This document shows positions 1-9,117 of a stretch of DNA of 57,966 nucleotides, piece after piece. Under the pieces are notes generated by a model, which was given only the letters and a program-made list of their open reading frames with translations, was not told the origin of the DNA and made no database searches. The position numbers were made by a program, and so were the translations under genes. The stretch is taken from assembly GCA_017557405.1 (NCBI GenBank), contig JAFYYV010000050.1, forward strand, positions 1-57,966, given 5' to 3'. Origin of the DNA: Prevotella sp. (GTDB lineage Bacteria; Bacteroidota; Bacteroidia; Bacteroidales; Bacteroidaceae). Each line of letters opens with the position of its first letter. Within the stretch, counting starts at the first letter, position 1.

Positions 1-111
1 AATATAAATATATATTATATATTATAATAACCCATGATAGAGGGGTGTGCTTGAACAAAATGAAAAGTGCTTAATGTCACTTTGTCACTTTGTCATTTTG
101 TCACTTTTCAT
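1..111. repeat. AT-rich core followed by a short-repeat hairpin, cut by the window edge
   Basis: Bases 1-30 are almost pure A/T. A 10-bp perfect inverted repeat, ATGAAAAGTG at 60-69 and CACTTTTCAT at 102-111, encloses four direct copies of an 8-bp word (GTCACTTT, third copy GTCATTTT) at 76-107. The layout of AT core followed by an arm of short direct repeats matches the larger elements at 12074-12397 and 41054-41215, so this may be the right half of a third such element. No credible gene lies in the first 348 bases. Confidence 0.55.
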
Positions 112-262
112 TTTTATTGCATGTGTCAACGATTCCAGTAAAGTGTCAACCCATTCAGGAAAACGTCAGTCATCTGTCATAACCGCAAGGGGTGGGGTGC
201 ACTTTTTTATTGAAAAGTATGCTCTCACATAAACGTTGTTGTAAAAATTTTTTACCTTGAAA

Positions 263-294
263 TTTGGAGGTTTCAAAAATAATTACTATCTTTG
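263..294 (+). promoter_or_regulatory. Promoter of the BspA-like gene
   Basis: TTTG at 263-266, a 20-base spacer, then TATCTTTG at 287-294. This is a full match to the Bacteroidota sigma-factor consensus (TTTG, 19-21 bases, TAnnTTTG). The chosen ATG lies 54 bases downstream. Confidence 0.75.
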
Positions 295-348
295 CAAACA
301 GAGAGAAATACAAATCTATTAACAACAATAACTAAAACCATAAAAGCA

Positions 349-2202
349 ATGAAAACATTGAAAACCTTATATTTGCCGCTCCTGATCCTCGCCCTCACGT
401 TCCTTCCGATGATGGCAAGTGCAGATGCCGTGGAGATCGATGGCATTTACTACAATTTGATTCCTAAAGCAAAGCAAGCAGAAGTGACAAGTAACCCTAA
501 CAAATATACGGGTGATGTTGTTATTCCCGATGTGGTTACCTATCAGAATGTGGAATACAGCGTGACCAGCATCGGAGAGAGTGCTTTCGAGGAATGCTCC
601 CGTCTCACCTCCGTGACCATCCCCAACTCCGTGATCAGCATTGAAATGAGTGCTTTCCAATGGTGCTCCAATCTTACCTCCATTGACATCCCCAACTCTG
701 TGACCAGCATTGAAATGAGTGCTTTCTCTAATTGCCCCAGTCTCACCTCAATCAGAGTGGAACCGGGGAATACGAAATATGATTCGCGTGATAACTGTAA
801 TGGTATTATTGAAACAGAAACCAATACGCTAATAACTGGTTGCCGAAATACAACCATCCCCAATTCTGTGACCAGCATCGGAGATTATGCTTTCTCTGGT
901 TGCAGACTAACCTTCACTATTGACATCCCCAATTCTGTGACCAGCATCGGAGATTATGCTTTCTGTTATTGCACACTAACCACTATTGACATCCCCAACT
1001 CTGTGACCAGCATAGGTGAGGGTGCATTCTTTGGTTGCGGACTAACCACTATTGACATCCCCAACTCTGTGACCAGCATCGGAGGTTCTGCTTTCTATGA
1101 CTGCTGGAGTCTTACCTCCATAGACATCCCCAACTCTGTGACCAACATAGGAGCGTATGCTTTCTATAATTGCTACGGTCTCACATCCGTCACCATCCCC
1201 AACTCTGTGACCAGCATTGGCGACGGGGCTTTTGTAAGTTGCTCCGGTCTCACATCCGTCACCATCCCCAACTCTGTGACCAGCATCGGAGGTTCTGCTT
1301 TTTACGATTGCAGGAGTCTCACCTCTGTGACCATCCCCAACTCTGTGACCAGCATCGGAAGTTGTGCTTTCCAATGGTGCTCCAATCTTACCTCCATAGA
1401 CATCCCCAACTCTGTGACCATCATTGAAATGAATACTTTCTATGGTTGCTCCAGTCTCACCTCTGTCACCATCCCCCACTCTGTCACCTTAATTGACGTT
1501 TATGCTTTTAAGGATTGCACGGAACTAACAGACTTCTATTGTTATGCTGAAGACATCCCCGAAACAGACAGTTGGGCTTTTGATAATACAAATATAAGAT
1601 ATGCAACATTGCATGTGCCTGATGCTTCCGTTGAGAATTATAAGAAAACTTCTCCTTGGAGTGGTTTTGGAATCATCGTAGGATTGGAAGGTGTTGAGAT
1701 TCCGAAATGTGCTACACCTACCATTTATTATTCTAATGGGAAACTATCTTATAAGAGTGAGACAGAGGGCGCCACTTTCAATTATATGATTACCGATACA
1801 GACATACAGTCAGGTAGCGGTAATGAGGTGCAACTGACTGTAACTTATCACATTAGTGTCTATGCTTCGAAAGAAGGTTATCAGGATTCTGATGTGGCAG
1901 AAGCAACACTCTGCTGGATAGAAGTTGACCCACAGAAGGAAGGAATCACGGAAGAGACTGCTACTGACGCAAAGCAGATGAAAGCTATGCCTGTGCTGAT
2001 TCAAGCGAATGATGGGCAAATCAGCGTGGAGGGTGCTCCTGAAGGAACTCCTATCAGCGTTTACAACCTGTCGGGACAGATGGTTGGCTCGGCAACGGCA
2101 TCAGCTGCGAGCACCACAATCGGTACCGCACTCCCAAACGGAGAGGTGGTTGTAGTGAAAATTGGGGAGAAGGCGGTGAAAATAAAAGTACAGAAAGAAT
2201 AA
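349..2202 (+). CDS. BspA-like leucine-rich repeat surface protein with type IX-like C-terminal tail
   Basis: Predicted secreted surface protein of 617 residues. The start at 349 gives a clean signal peptide (MKTLKTLYLPLL..., ending near MASADA); an in-frame upstream start at 292 would lie inside the promoter. After a short N-terminal segment come about a dozen BspA/TpLRR-type repeats of about 23 residues with the core TIPNSVTSIG.xAF..C..L, interrupted once near residues 120-165 by a divergent segment. A chitobiase-like C-terminal domain (from about TPTIYYSNGKLSY) follows. The last 50 residues (ISVYNLSGQMV ... VVVKIGEKAVKIKV) resemble a type A sorting signal of the type IX secretion system, consistent with sprA at 49755. 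BspA-like proteins of this group often mediate adhesion; the ligand here cannot be told. Confidence 0.85.
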   Translation: MKTLKTLYLPLLILALTFLPMMASADAVEIDGIYYNLIPKAKQAEVTSNPNKYTGDVVIPDVVTYQNVEYSVTSIGESAFEECSRLTSVTIPNSVISIEMSAFQWCSNLTSIDIPNSVTSIEMSAFSNCPSLTSIRVEPGNTKYDSRDNCNGIIETETNTLITGCRNTTIPNSVTSIGDYAFSGCRLTFTIDIPNSVTSIGDYAFCYCTLTTIDIPNSVTSIGEGAFFGCGLTTIDIPNSVTSIGGSAFYDCWSLTSIDIPNSVTNIGAYAFYNCYGLTSVTIPNSVTSIGDGAFVSCSGLTSVTIPNSVTSIGGSAFYDCRSLTSVTIPNSVTSIGSCAFQWCSNLTSIDIPNSVTIIEMNTFYGCSSLTSVTIPHSVTLIDVYAFKDCTELTDFYCYAEDIPETDSWAFDNTNIRYATLHVPDASVENYKKTSPWSGFGIIVGLEGVEIPKCATPTIYYSNGKLSYKSETEGATFNYMITDTDIQSGSGNEVQLTVTYHISVYASKEGYQDSDVAEATLCWIEVDPQKEGITEETATDAKQMKAMPVLIQANDGQISVEGAPEGTPISVYNLSGQMVGSATASAASTTIGTALPNGEVVVVKIGEKAVKIKVQKE

Positions 2203-2250
2203 TTCACAATTATCAATGTTCAATCGTCAATGTTCAATGTTCAATGAATT

Positions 2251-3345
2251 CTAGTAAGCTGTGAATTCCTGATACTCGGGGTCACTATAACTGTTGATTT
2301 CCTCTTGGTTTGCGTTGCTTTCAGTTTCGTGTTCATTCTTTTCCGGATGATCTTCATTCAGGAAGCGTTCGATGTCGGCTTGTATGCGGCGGAATGGTTC
2401 GGCGACCATGTAGCCGAGGTTTTTCTTGAGCATGCTGCGGATGTCCTCGGTGCTTTTCGTGTAGCATGACAGTTCGTTTCGGCGTTGTGTGCCGTGCATG
2501 CTTTGCTGGTAGATCTCGTTCTGCCGCTCGCGGATGAGCAGGTCGCAGATTTTCTTCATCATGGGCACGACAATCTTGTCGAACAAGCTGTGACCTTGTA
2601 TGTAAAGATAGGTGGTATCGGGTGTCACACCGAGGCGTTTGATGTCCTCCTTCACGGCGAGATACGACTCTTTGGCATCGGGGTTGGCATTTTGCAGTTG
2701 CCGTATGCGAGCACCCACCTTGCGACGGACATTTTGTATGAGACGCTCGGCGTTCTGCAGGTTGAAGTTGCCCGTTTCGATGATGTGGTTGAAGTCGCTG
2801 ATGGTGAACTCCTTGTAGTTAGGAGAGCGGTAGTACCAGATGCTCCAGACGAAGAGGGGGAAGATGGCTTGCGAATACTGCCGCAGATACTCGTCGATGT
2901 TGAAGATGGCGTGGTCGTTGAGGGTGGTGGCCACACAGACTTCGTAGAGTGAGGGAGCGAAGCATTGCAGGTTCTCGATGGCGTAGGCGTAGGTGTGGAA
3001 GACATAGGGGTTGCGAAGCACTTCGCGCGATGTCTCGGTCGCCCCCTGGATAAGATAGTCGTAGTCGGCATCGACACAGGCTATCATGTCGTGTCCCACT
3101 TGTTGCGACAGCAATCGCATCATGACGGCTTTCTTTCCGCGCTCCAGATGGTTGAGTCTGGAGGGCAGCATCACCTGGAAATACAGGGAATCGTTCTCGA
3201 ATCGGCTGAGCACGGTGCGCCAAAAGAACACATCGTCGTAGCTCTCCACGTAGGCCACGATTCTGCGTCGTGCTTTTTTCGAGGTCAGGCTGTTGGCGGC
3301 CTCAAAGTATTTGGATGTCAGGTTGTCGCGGAGCCGTTTGCCCAT
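2251..3345 (-). CDS. DUF4435 family protein, TOPRIM-like (PARIS AriB-like)
   Basis: A 364-residue protein with the start at MGKRLRDNL. An alternative start at 3432 would add 29 low-complexity residues and overlap the upstream gene, so it was not used. TOPRIM-type acidic motifs are visible: a glutamate in YVESYDD (residue 34) and a DxD in CVDADYD (residues 92-94). DUF4435 is the family of AriB, the nuclease subunit of the PARIS phage-defence system, whose partner is an ABC-type ATPase. The gene immediately upstream on the same strand is such an ATPase, 46 bases away. The last 60 residues are hydrophilic and probably disordered. The defence role is an inference; a conserved non-defence role in Bacteroidales chromosomes is the main alternative. 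Confidence 0.75.
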   Translation of the reverse strand: MGKRLRDNLTSKYFEAANSLTSKKARRRIVAYVESYDDVFFWRTVLSRFENDSLYFQVMLPSRLNHLERGKKAVMMRLLSQQVGHDMIACVDADYDYLIQGATETSREVLRNPYVFHTYAYAIENLQCFAPSLYEVCVATTLNDHAIFNIDEYLRQYSQAIFPLFVWSIWYYRSPNYKEFTISDFNHIIETGNFNLQNAERLIQNVRRKVGARIRQLQNANPDAKESYLAVKEDIKRLGVTPDTTYLYIQGHSLFDKIVVPMMKKICDLLIRERQNEIYQQSMHGTQRRNELSCYTKSTEDIRSMLKKNLGYMVAEPFRRIQADIERFLNEDHPEKNEHETESNANQEEINSYSDPEYQEFTAY

Positions 3346-3391
3346 GATACGGAAGGTGTTGTGTGATGGGGTGTTGTGTGTTGGTGGTTTG

Positions 3392-4210
3392 TTATTTGTC
3401 TGTGATGTCCGAAACTTCTGTGACGTTGTCAACCCATCCGTTCATGATGACGGCTGGCGAGTGGGTGGTCAGGATGATTTGTACGTTGGGGTTCAATTCC
3501 AACAACAGGTCGATGAGTTGTTGTTGCCAATCGACATGAAGGCTCACTTCGGGCTCGTCCATGAAGAGCACGTAGTTCTGGTTGTCTTCCACGAGCACGG
3601 TGAGCAGGATGGCCAACATCTGTTTCTCGCCGCTGGAGAGCTGGTAGGGAACGAGCGACTCACCAATCTGTGCGAATCGGATTTCGTTCTCGGTGCGGAT
3701 GATTTTCTTTCCCGTATCAGCGAACAAGTTGTCCACGATGTCTTGGAACCGCCGTTTGGGTTCGCTGATTTGTTGGGCTTTTGCGGCAGCATCGGGTTCT
3801 CCGCTCTGCAGTGTCTCGATGATGCGGTTTCCGATGTTCACCTGATAGTCGAGGTATTTGCGTTGCAGGTGGTAGAGTTGGAAGTCGAGTGCCGACGAGA
3901 TTCGCGTATCGACGTGGGTCATGGTCTCCAAGTCGAGCACAGGACTATCGAGCGAGCGGATGATGTCGTAGCGAATCCACTTGGCGTCTTCAGGATACAC
4001 CTTCAGTCGCACCCCCTTGAGCATGTGGCTGGGGAACTCTCCGCCTTGCGCGAGTCCTTTCACCACCTTGTTGATGATGGTGCTTTTGCCCACTCCGTTC
4101 ATACCACTAAGGATGTTCACTTGGCGGTCGAGATTCCAAAGGATGTGCTTCCTGCCACCCCAAAGCGAGTCAATCTCGATCTGCACGATGTAGTCGGCGT
4201 ACTTTTGCAT
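3392..4210 (-). CDS. ABC-type AAA ATPase (AAA_21/OLD-like), partner of the DUF4435 protein
   Basis: A 272-residue stand-alone ATPase. Visible motifs in order: Walker A GMNGVGKST (residues 36-44), ABC signature LSSGEKQ (191-197), Walker B YVLFMDEPE (213-221) and a switch histidine in LTTHSP (250). The insert between Walker A and the signature is short and mostly helical, so the protein lacks the long coiled coil of SMC/RecF proteins. It has no transmembrane part, so it is not a transporter subunit. It is the first gene of a two-gene unit with the DUF4435 protein and has its own promoter. It is shorter than characterised AriA proteins of PARIS (over 400 residues as I recall), so any equivalence is by architecture only. 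Confidence 0.8.
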   Translation of the reverse strand: MQKYADYIVQIEIDSLWGGRKHILWNLDRQVNILSGMNGVGKSTIINKVVKGLAQGGEFPSHMLKGVRLKVYPEDAKWIRYDIIRSLDSPVLDLETMTHVDTRISSALDFQLYHLQRKYLDYQVNIGNRIIETLQSGEPDAAAKAQQISEPKRRFQDIVDNLFADTGKKIIRTENEIRFAQIGESLVPYQLSSGEKQMLAILLTVLVEDNQNYVLFMDEPEVSLHVDWQQQLIDLLLELNPNVQIILTTHSPAVIMNGWVDNVTEVSDITDK

Positions 4211-4238
4211 GATATTCGAGTTTTAATGTTCTTTGGTG

Positions 4239-4268
4239 CAAATATAATAAAAAACTGTCAACTTGCAA
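4239..4268 (-). promoter_or_regulatory. Promoter of the ATPase-DUF4435 unit
   Basis: On the minus strand TATATTTG (4246-4239) is preceded by ATTG 19 bases upstream (around 4266). It lies 28 bases before the ATPase ATG and is back to back with the promoter of the AraC gene. Confidence 0.6.
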
Positions 4269-4288
4269 TGTGGATATCCTTTTTTTCG

Positions 4289-4296
4289 TATCTTTG
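4289..4296 (+). promoter_or_regulatory. -7 box of the AraC-family gene
   Basis: TATCTTTG, a perfect TAnnTTTG box, 85 bases before the ATG at 4381. It is divergent from the ATPase promoter about 45 bases away. Confidence 0.6.
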
Positions 4297-4380
4297 TAGT
4301 CGAAAAACCTCAATTCTTGTCGAAAAGGATGAGGGATGGAACTAAAAACCTTGAACATGTCGTATTAAACGTCTTGAAAT

Positions 4381-5256
4381 ATGCAAACGAGCAAGTACAT
4401 GTTGGCCACCGAGCGTGATTCGCTTTGGGGACTCACGGTGAGCACTGTGGGGTACGAGGAGATTGCCCCAGGCGACGACTATCCAACGAAAGGTCATGCC
4501 GACGGCTACTATTTCGACCTGAAAAAGGGGCGTGTGCTGAACGAGTATCAATTGCTTTATCTGACTGAGGGCGAAGGCATCTTCGAATCAACCAACCAAC
4601 GGCCCATCCGCATCAAGGAGGGCGATTTGTTCTTGCTTTTCCCAGGCGAGTGGCACACTTATCATCCACTTCCTTCACGTGGTTGGAAAAGCTATTGGAT
4701 TGGTTTCAAGGGGCGCAATGTGGACGATCGTGTGAGAGCGGGTTTCCTGTCGCCCACGAAGCCGATTTATCATGTCGGATTCAGTAGCGACCTCGTTCAT
4801 CTTTACGATGAAGCCATGAAGACGGCACGCGAGGAAGCCGCTTATTCGCAACAGACGTTGGCGGGAATCGTGAACCATCTCGTGGGGTTGATGTATTCGT
4901 TGGAACGCAACCGTGTGCTCAACAAGGACTTGGGTCATGTTGATATGGTGAACAGGGCTCGTTTGCGCATTCGCGAATCGTTGGAGAGCGACCTGACCAT
5001 CCAACAGGTGGCTGAGGAGATGGGCATCAGTTATTCGAATTTCCGCAAGCTTTTCAAGGAGTTCACAGGTATCGCTCCCGCCATGTATCAGCAGGAGTTG
5101 CGTCTGCAACGAGCTAAGGAGATGCTGTCGACCACCGACATGAGCATCAAAGAGATTGCCTATCGGTTGAATTTTGAGTCACCCGACTACTTCTCTTCGA
5201 AATTCAGAATGAAAACAGGACGGAAACCAAGTGATTTCCGTCAGGAGATGAGATAA
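4381..5256 (+). CDS. AraC family transcriptional regulator
   Basis: A 291-residue regulator with an N-terminal cupin-like sensing domain (about residues 20-150; the segment EGDLFLLFPGEWHTYHP is typical) and a C-terminal double helix-turn-helix of AraC/XylS type. The first helix-turn-helix is around LTIQQVAEEMGISYSNFRKL and the second around SIKEIAYRLNFESPDYFSSKF, ending GRKPSDFRQ. Such proteins usually sense sugars or related small molecules. The gene converges on manA only 6 bases away, which gives no firm clue to its targets. The ligand is unknown. Confidence 0.9.
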   Translation: MQTSKYMLATERDSLWGLTVSTVGYEEIAPGDDYPTKGHADGYYFDLKKGRVLNEYQLLYLTEGEGIFESTNQRPIRIKEGDLFLLFPGEWHTYHPLPSRGWKSYWIGFKGRNVDDRVRAGFLSPTKPIYHVGFSSDLVHLYDEAMKTAREEAAYSQQTLAGIVNHLVGLMYSLERNRVLNKDLGHVDMVNRARLRIRESLESDLTIQQVAEEMGISYSNFRKLFKEFTGIAPAMYQQELRLQRAKEMLSTTDMSIKEIAYRLNFESPDYFSSKFRMKTGRKPSDFRQEMR

Positions 5257-5262
5257 GCGGTT

Positions 5263-6240
5263 TTATACGTAGGTCTCCAAGAACCTCAATGTTCCTTCTA
5301 CTTGCAGGTTTTGCGTGACGGCTGGAATCAAAACCGTCTCACCGGCTTCAAGGGTAAAAGTGTTGCCTTCGTTGTCGGTGAACTTCGCATGTCCTTCCAC
5401 GCCGATGAGAACGACAAACGAGTCGAGTTGGCTGTAATCGAGCGTCATAGGTTGGTCGAGGTCGTAGAGGGCCGTGATGAAATGGGGGCATGCAACGAGT
5501 TCAACGCGTTGGTTCTTCTGCGGCTGATAGTGTGTTTGATAGTCGTCGAGCACATTGAAATCGATGCTCTCAGCGGCCTGCTGGGTGTGCAAAGGACGAT
5601 AATTTCCGTCTTTGTCGCGGCGTTTGTAGTCGTAGATGCGCCAGGTAACATCGCTGGTTTGTTGTATCTCCACGAGGAAACAACCCGTTCCAATGGTGTG
5701 GATACGTCCTGCGGGCAGGAAGAACACATCGCCTTCGCTGACTTCATATCTTGCCAAAGCATCGCAGATGGTGTCGTTATCAACCATTTGCTTGTATTCC
5801 TCGGGCGTGATTTGATTCTTGAGACCACAATAGAGTTTGGCTTCGGCATCCGACTTCATCAGATACCACATTTCCGACTTTCCTCGTTCGTATCCTTGTC
5901 GCTGGGCAACCTCGTCGTTGGGATGCACCTGGATGGAAAGGTCTTGCGAGGCATTGATGAACTTGATGAGCAGAGGGAATTCCGTGGAGAAACGCTCCAA
6001 ATTCTTCTTGCCCACCAGTTGTTCGCCAAGCAAAGCCACCAGTTGATTCAAACTGAGGCCTTTGTATTCGCCTTCAGCCACAGTGGTTTCGTGTCCTGGC
6101 ACTCCACTGATTTCCCAACTCTCGCCGATCTGGGTGTTGGATGAAGGCTGTTGGTTGTTGGTGATATGTTTGAAGGGGATGAGCTTGGAGCCCCCCCAGA
6201 TTGTTTCTTTGAGTATTGCGTTGAACTTCAATGGTTTCAT
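5263..6240 (-). CDS. manA: Mannose-6-phosphate isomerase, class I
   Basis: A 325-residue cytoplasmic zinc enzyme interconverting mannose 6-phosphate and fructose 6-phosphate. The N-terminal TIWGG, the metal-binding QVHPND segment and the GRIHTIGTG segment fit the short type I family. It is the last gene of a minus-strand run dxs-trkA-trkH-manA, 36 bases after trkH. A short Asn/Gln/Pro/Ser-rich peptide (residues 28-37) sits between IPFKHIT and IGESWEISG, a loop where relatives have only about five residues. It belongs to an in-frame repeat family also seen in other genes of this window. Confidence 0.92.
   Translation of the reverse strand: MKPLKFNAILKETIWGGSKLIPFKHITNNQQPSSNTQIGESWEISGVPGHETTVAEGEYKGLSLNQLVALLGEQLVGKKNLERFSTEFPLLIKFINASQDLSIQVHPNDEVAQRQGYERGKSEMWYLMKSDAEAKLYCGLKNQITPEEYKQMVDNDTICDALARYEVSEGDVFFLPAGRIHTIGTGCFLVEIQQTSDVTWRIYDYKRRDKDGNYRPLHTQQAAESIDFNVLDDYQTHYQPQKNQRVELVACPHFITALYDLDQPMTLDYSQLDSFVVLIGVEGHAKFTDNEGNTFTLEAGETVLIPAVTQNLQVEGTLRFLETYV
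6130..6159 (-). repeat. In-frame NTQ-type peptide repeat inside manA
   Basis: Encodes NNQQPSSNTQ. The plus-strand DNA is built from GTTGG and GGTGTTGG words also seen in the inserts of dxs, cls, queE, dnaG and the 19640-21361 gene. Confidence 0.6.
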
Positions 6241-6276
6241 TTCGCGTTCTTATACATTATTGATTGTTATCCTTAC

Positions 6277-7734
6277 TTAATTTTCTTTCCAAAAAGCTCG
6301 TGTGAAGATGATGAGTACGCTGAAGATTTCCAAACGTCCCATCAACATCATGGCCGAGCAAAGCCATTTGACGGTGACGGGCAATGTTACCCACGAGATG
6401 TTTGGACCTACACCCGTTTCGAGTGATGGTCCTACGTTGCTGATGCAACTGAGTGTGATTTTTGCGGAGTTGATATAATCCACGCCGAAAATCATGAGCA
6501 ACGTGAACATGATGAGACATAGCAGCACGAATATGGTGAAGAATGCCAGCAATGTGACACGTTGTTGTTGCGGAATGTTCATCCCGTTGATGCGCAATGG
6601 GAGAACGGCGTTGGGGTGAAGGATCTGACGGAATTCGTTGCGGACGATTTTCAGCAACATCACCACACGCACACCTTTCATACCTGAAGAAGTTGAACCT
6701 GAACTTGCACCAACAATCATGCACAATCCGAGGATGATGATGGCTGCAGGTGGCCAGTCGCCCACGTCTTCGTTGAAGAGTCCTGTTGACGTGATGAACG
6801 AAACCACCTGGAAAATGCTGCTACGGAAAGCACGTGCGGGTGAATAGCCGGTTTGGAATATCAGCATGAGCATCACAGCCACCGTGCAAATCAGGGTCAT
6901 ACTGATATAGAATTTGAACTCTGAGTTGCGCAGCAGGTTCTTCAGACGTAGTTTCGAAATGGAGAAGTATAATAAGGTGAAATTGATTCCGCAGAGGAAA
7001 CAGAACAGCGTGCAAGTGTATTCTATGGACGCTAATCCAAAATGCTGGAGTCCATCGTTATGAATGGCGAATCCACCTGTAGCGGTGGTGGTCATCGCAT
7101 AATTGATGCTGTCGAACCAAGGCATTCCACAAAGGAAATAGCAAACGATGCAGGCCAATGTGAGGAATATGTAGATGGACCAAAGCCATTTGGCGTTGGT
7201 GCTGAGTTTGGGATGCAGTTTGGCGCGTAGGGGGCCTGTTGCTTCGGCTGCAAACACCTTCACACTTCCACCTACCATCGAGGGCAGCAGGGCGATGGTG
7301 AAGAACACGATACCGAGACCTCCAATCCATTGCGACATAGATCGCCAGAAAAGAATGCCGTGTGGAAGTCGTTCCACATTGTTGATGATAGAAGCACCTG
7401 TGGTGGAGAATCCCGCCATTGTCTCAAAGAAGGCATCGGTCAGGTTGTTGATGTAGCCGCCAATCATGAAGGGAAGCATGCCGAAGATACTGAATGCCAC
7501 CCACGTGAGCGATACCAGCAGATAGGAGTCGCGGCGTGAAAGGGTGTTGTCGCTGTCTTGTCCGACATATTTCAGCAGGAAGGCACACGATATGGTGAGG
7601 GCTGTTGAGACGATAAATGCCAATGTGTCGTCTTCTGCATAATAAAAGGCTATGCAGAGACACAGAAACATGAGCGATGCTTCGATGAGAAGCAACTGCC
7701 CCAGTACCTTGTATATCGTCTTCAGATTGATCAT
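6277..7734 (-). CDS. trkH: TrkH family potassium uptake protein, membrane subunit
   Basis: A 485-residue polytopic inner-membrane protein of the Trk/Ktr potassium channel family. It has many hydrophobic segments and repeated P-loop filter-like segments (TTGASI, TATGGFAIH, SSGSTSSGMKG). Length is normal. It follows trkA, the cytoplasmic gating subunit, by 39 bases on the same strand, so the two should form one transporter. The gap between them consists of the GATGAAGGATGA-type word repeat common in this genome. Confidence 0.93.
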   Translation of the reverse strand: MINLKTIYKVLGQLLLIEASLMFLCLCIAFYYAEDDTLAFIVSTALTISCAFLLKYVGQDSDNTLSRRDSYLLVSLTWVAFSIFGMLPFMIGGYINNLTDAFFETMAGFSTTGASIINNVERLPHGILFWRSMSQWIGGLGIVFFTIALLPSMVGGSVKVFAAEATGPLRAKLHPKLSTNAKWLWSIYIFLTLACIVCYFLCGMPWFDSINYAMTTTATGGFAIHNDGLQHFGLASIEYTCTLFCFLCGINFTLLYFSISKLRLKNLLRNSEFKFYISMTLICTVAVMLMLIFQTGYSPARAFRSSIFQVVSFITSTGLFNEDVGDWPPAAIIILGLCMIVGASSGSTSSGMKGVRVVMLLKIVRNEFRQILHPNAVLPLRINGMNIPQQQRVTLLAFFTIFVLLCLIMFTLLMIFGVDYINSAKITLSCISNVGPSLETGVGPNISWVTLPVTVKWLCSAMMLMGRLEIFSVLIIFTRAFWKEN

Positions 7735-7773
7735 ATTCGAATGAATAAGGATGAACGATGATGGATGAAGGTG

Positions 7774-9117
7774 TTAGATGAACATTTTCTCAATCTTCTT
7801 CATGTTCATGTCGTGACAGAACACCATAACCGAGTCGCCAGCTTGTATTTGAGTCATACCCGAGACAAGCATGCCTTGTCCGTTGCGCACGAGTCCTCCG
7901 ATAGTCATACCTTTGGGTAATCCCAGGTCTTTCACAGGTTTCTTGGTCACTTTCGAACCTTCTTTCGGGATGAACTCGGCCACATCGGCATTCACCGTAG
8001 TCAGGAAGTGCACGCTAACAACTGTTGCGTTGAGCATCATCTGATAGATGTGGCTGGCTGCGATGGCTTTCTTGTTGACGATGGTACCAATATCGAGGCT
8101 TTCTGCCATCGACACGTAATCGAGGTTTTCCACCATCGCCACCGTCTTCCTGACACCCAACCGCTTGGCGGTAAGACAGGCAAGGATGTTGGTTTCAGCA
8201 TTACCTGTAAGAGCCACGAATGCCTGTGTGTTCTTGATGCCCTCCTCGATGAGCAACGGGATATCGCGACCATCTCCATTGATAACGAGCGTCTTGTCGT
8301 TCTCCAGCAAGTTGTTGAGGACCTCGCAGCGTTTGCTGTCCATCTCAAGAATCTTCGCATCCATATACTCGGGCAGCATCTTGATGGCTCTGACGGCAGT
8401 CGCTCCACCTCCCATGAACATCACGTTCTTCACGTCGGCATATTTCTCTTTGCCCACAATCTCACGGATGTAGGGGATGTATTGGCGCGTTGTCATGAAG
8501 TAAGCCTGGTCGTAAAGCATCAACTCATCGTTTCCACCAGGGATGATGGTGTCGGTTCCACGTTTGATGGCCACGATATGATAAGGGTCTTCAGGACCGC
8601 AAAGCTCGCGAAGCGGGCGATTCAGAATGGTACACGACTCTCTCAGTTTGATGCCCAGCATCACAAGTGCGCCGTCATGAATCTCCAAACGTTGGCGCAC
8701 CCACGACATTTTCAAGCCGTTGATGATGTCTTTGGCTGCCAAAAGCTCAGGATAGATGAGCGAGTTGATTCCCAACTTCTCGAAGAACTGTTGCATCTCA
8801 GGCGCAAGATGTTCAGAGTCGTCGACCTTTGCAGCTGTGCGTTTGGCTCCCAACGCCTTAGCCATGATGCAACTATTGATGTTTTTGCTTTGGTCAGGCG
8901 TCACAGCAATGAACAGGTCGGCATGTGAAGCATCGGCGTCGCGCAATGCTTTGACGCTGACTGGCGAAGCCTGCATGGTGAGCAAATCGTAATCGGAGCC
9001 GATTCGCGAAAGGCGTTCTTCGTCTTCGTCGATAAGCGTGATGTCATCGTTGTTGCGCGAGAGCATCTGTGCCAAATGGGTTCCAATGGCGTAAGCGCCG
9101 GCAATAATGATCTTCAT
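7774..9117 (-). CDS. trkA: Trk system potassium transporter regulatory subunit TrkA
   Basis: A 447-residue cytoplasmic protein with two RCK (NAD-binding plus TrkA_C) units. The first Rossmann strand is [17 protein letters not shown], the second [16 protein letters not shown] near residue 230, each followed by a regulatory C domain. It gates the TrkH channel in response to nucleotide. Its start overlaps the dxs stop by 4 bases (ATGA), so translation is probably coupled with dxs. Confidence 0.93.
   Translation of the reverse strand: MKIIIAGAYAIGTHLAQMLSRNNDDITLIDEDEERLSRIGSDYDLLTMQASPVSVKALRDADASHADLFIAVTPDQSKNINSCIMAKALGAKRTAAKVDDSEHLAPEMQQFFEKLGINSLIYPELLAAKDIINGLKMSWVRQRLEIHDGALVMLGIKLRESCTILNRPLRELCGPEDPYHIVAIKRGTDTIIPGGNDELMLYDQAYFMTTRQYIPYIREIVGKEKYADVKNVMFMGGGATAVRAIKMLPEYMDAKILEMDSKRCEVLNNLLENDKTLVINGDGRDIPLLIEEGIKNTQAFVALTGNAETNILACLTAKRLGVRKTVAMVENLDYVSMAESLDIGTIVNKKAIAASHIYQMMLNATVVSVHFLTTVNADVAEFIPKEGSKVTKKPVKDLGLPKGMTIGGLVRNGQGMLVSGMTQIQAGDSVMVFCHDMNMKKIEKMFI

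Noticed and set aside
47-232. Small open frame at the left edge
   Set aside because: It runs through the GTCACTTT repeats and an AT-rich region, has no ATG start or promoter, and its product looks random.
3293-4345. A 350-codon plus-strand open frame opposite the ATPase and DUF4435 genes
   Set aside because: It is antisense to genes with clear Walker and TOPRIM motifs.
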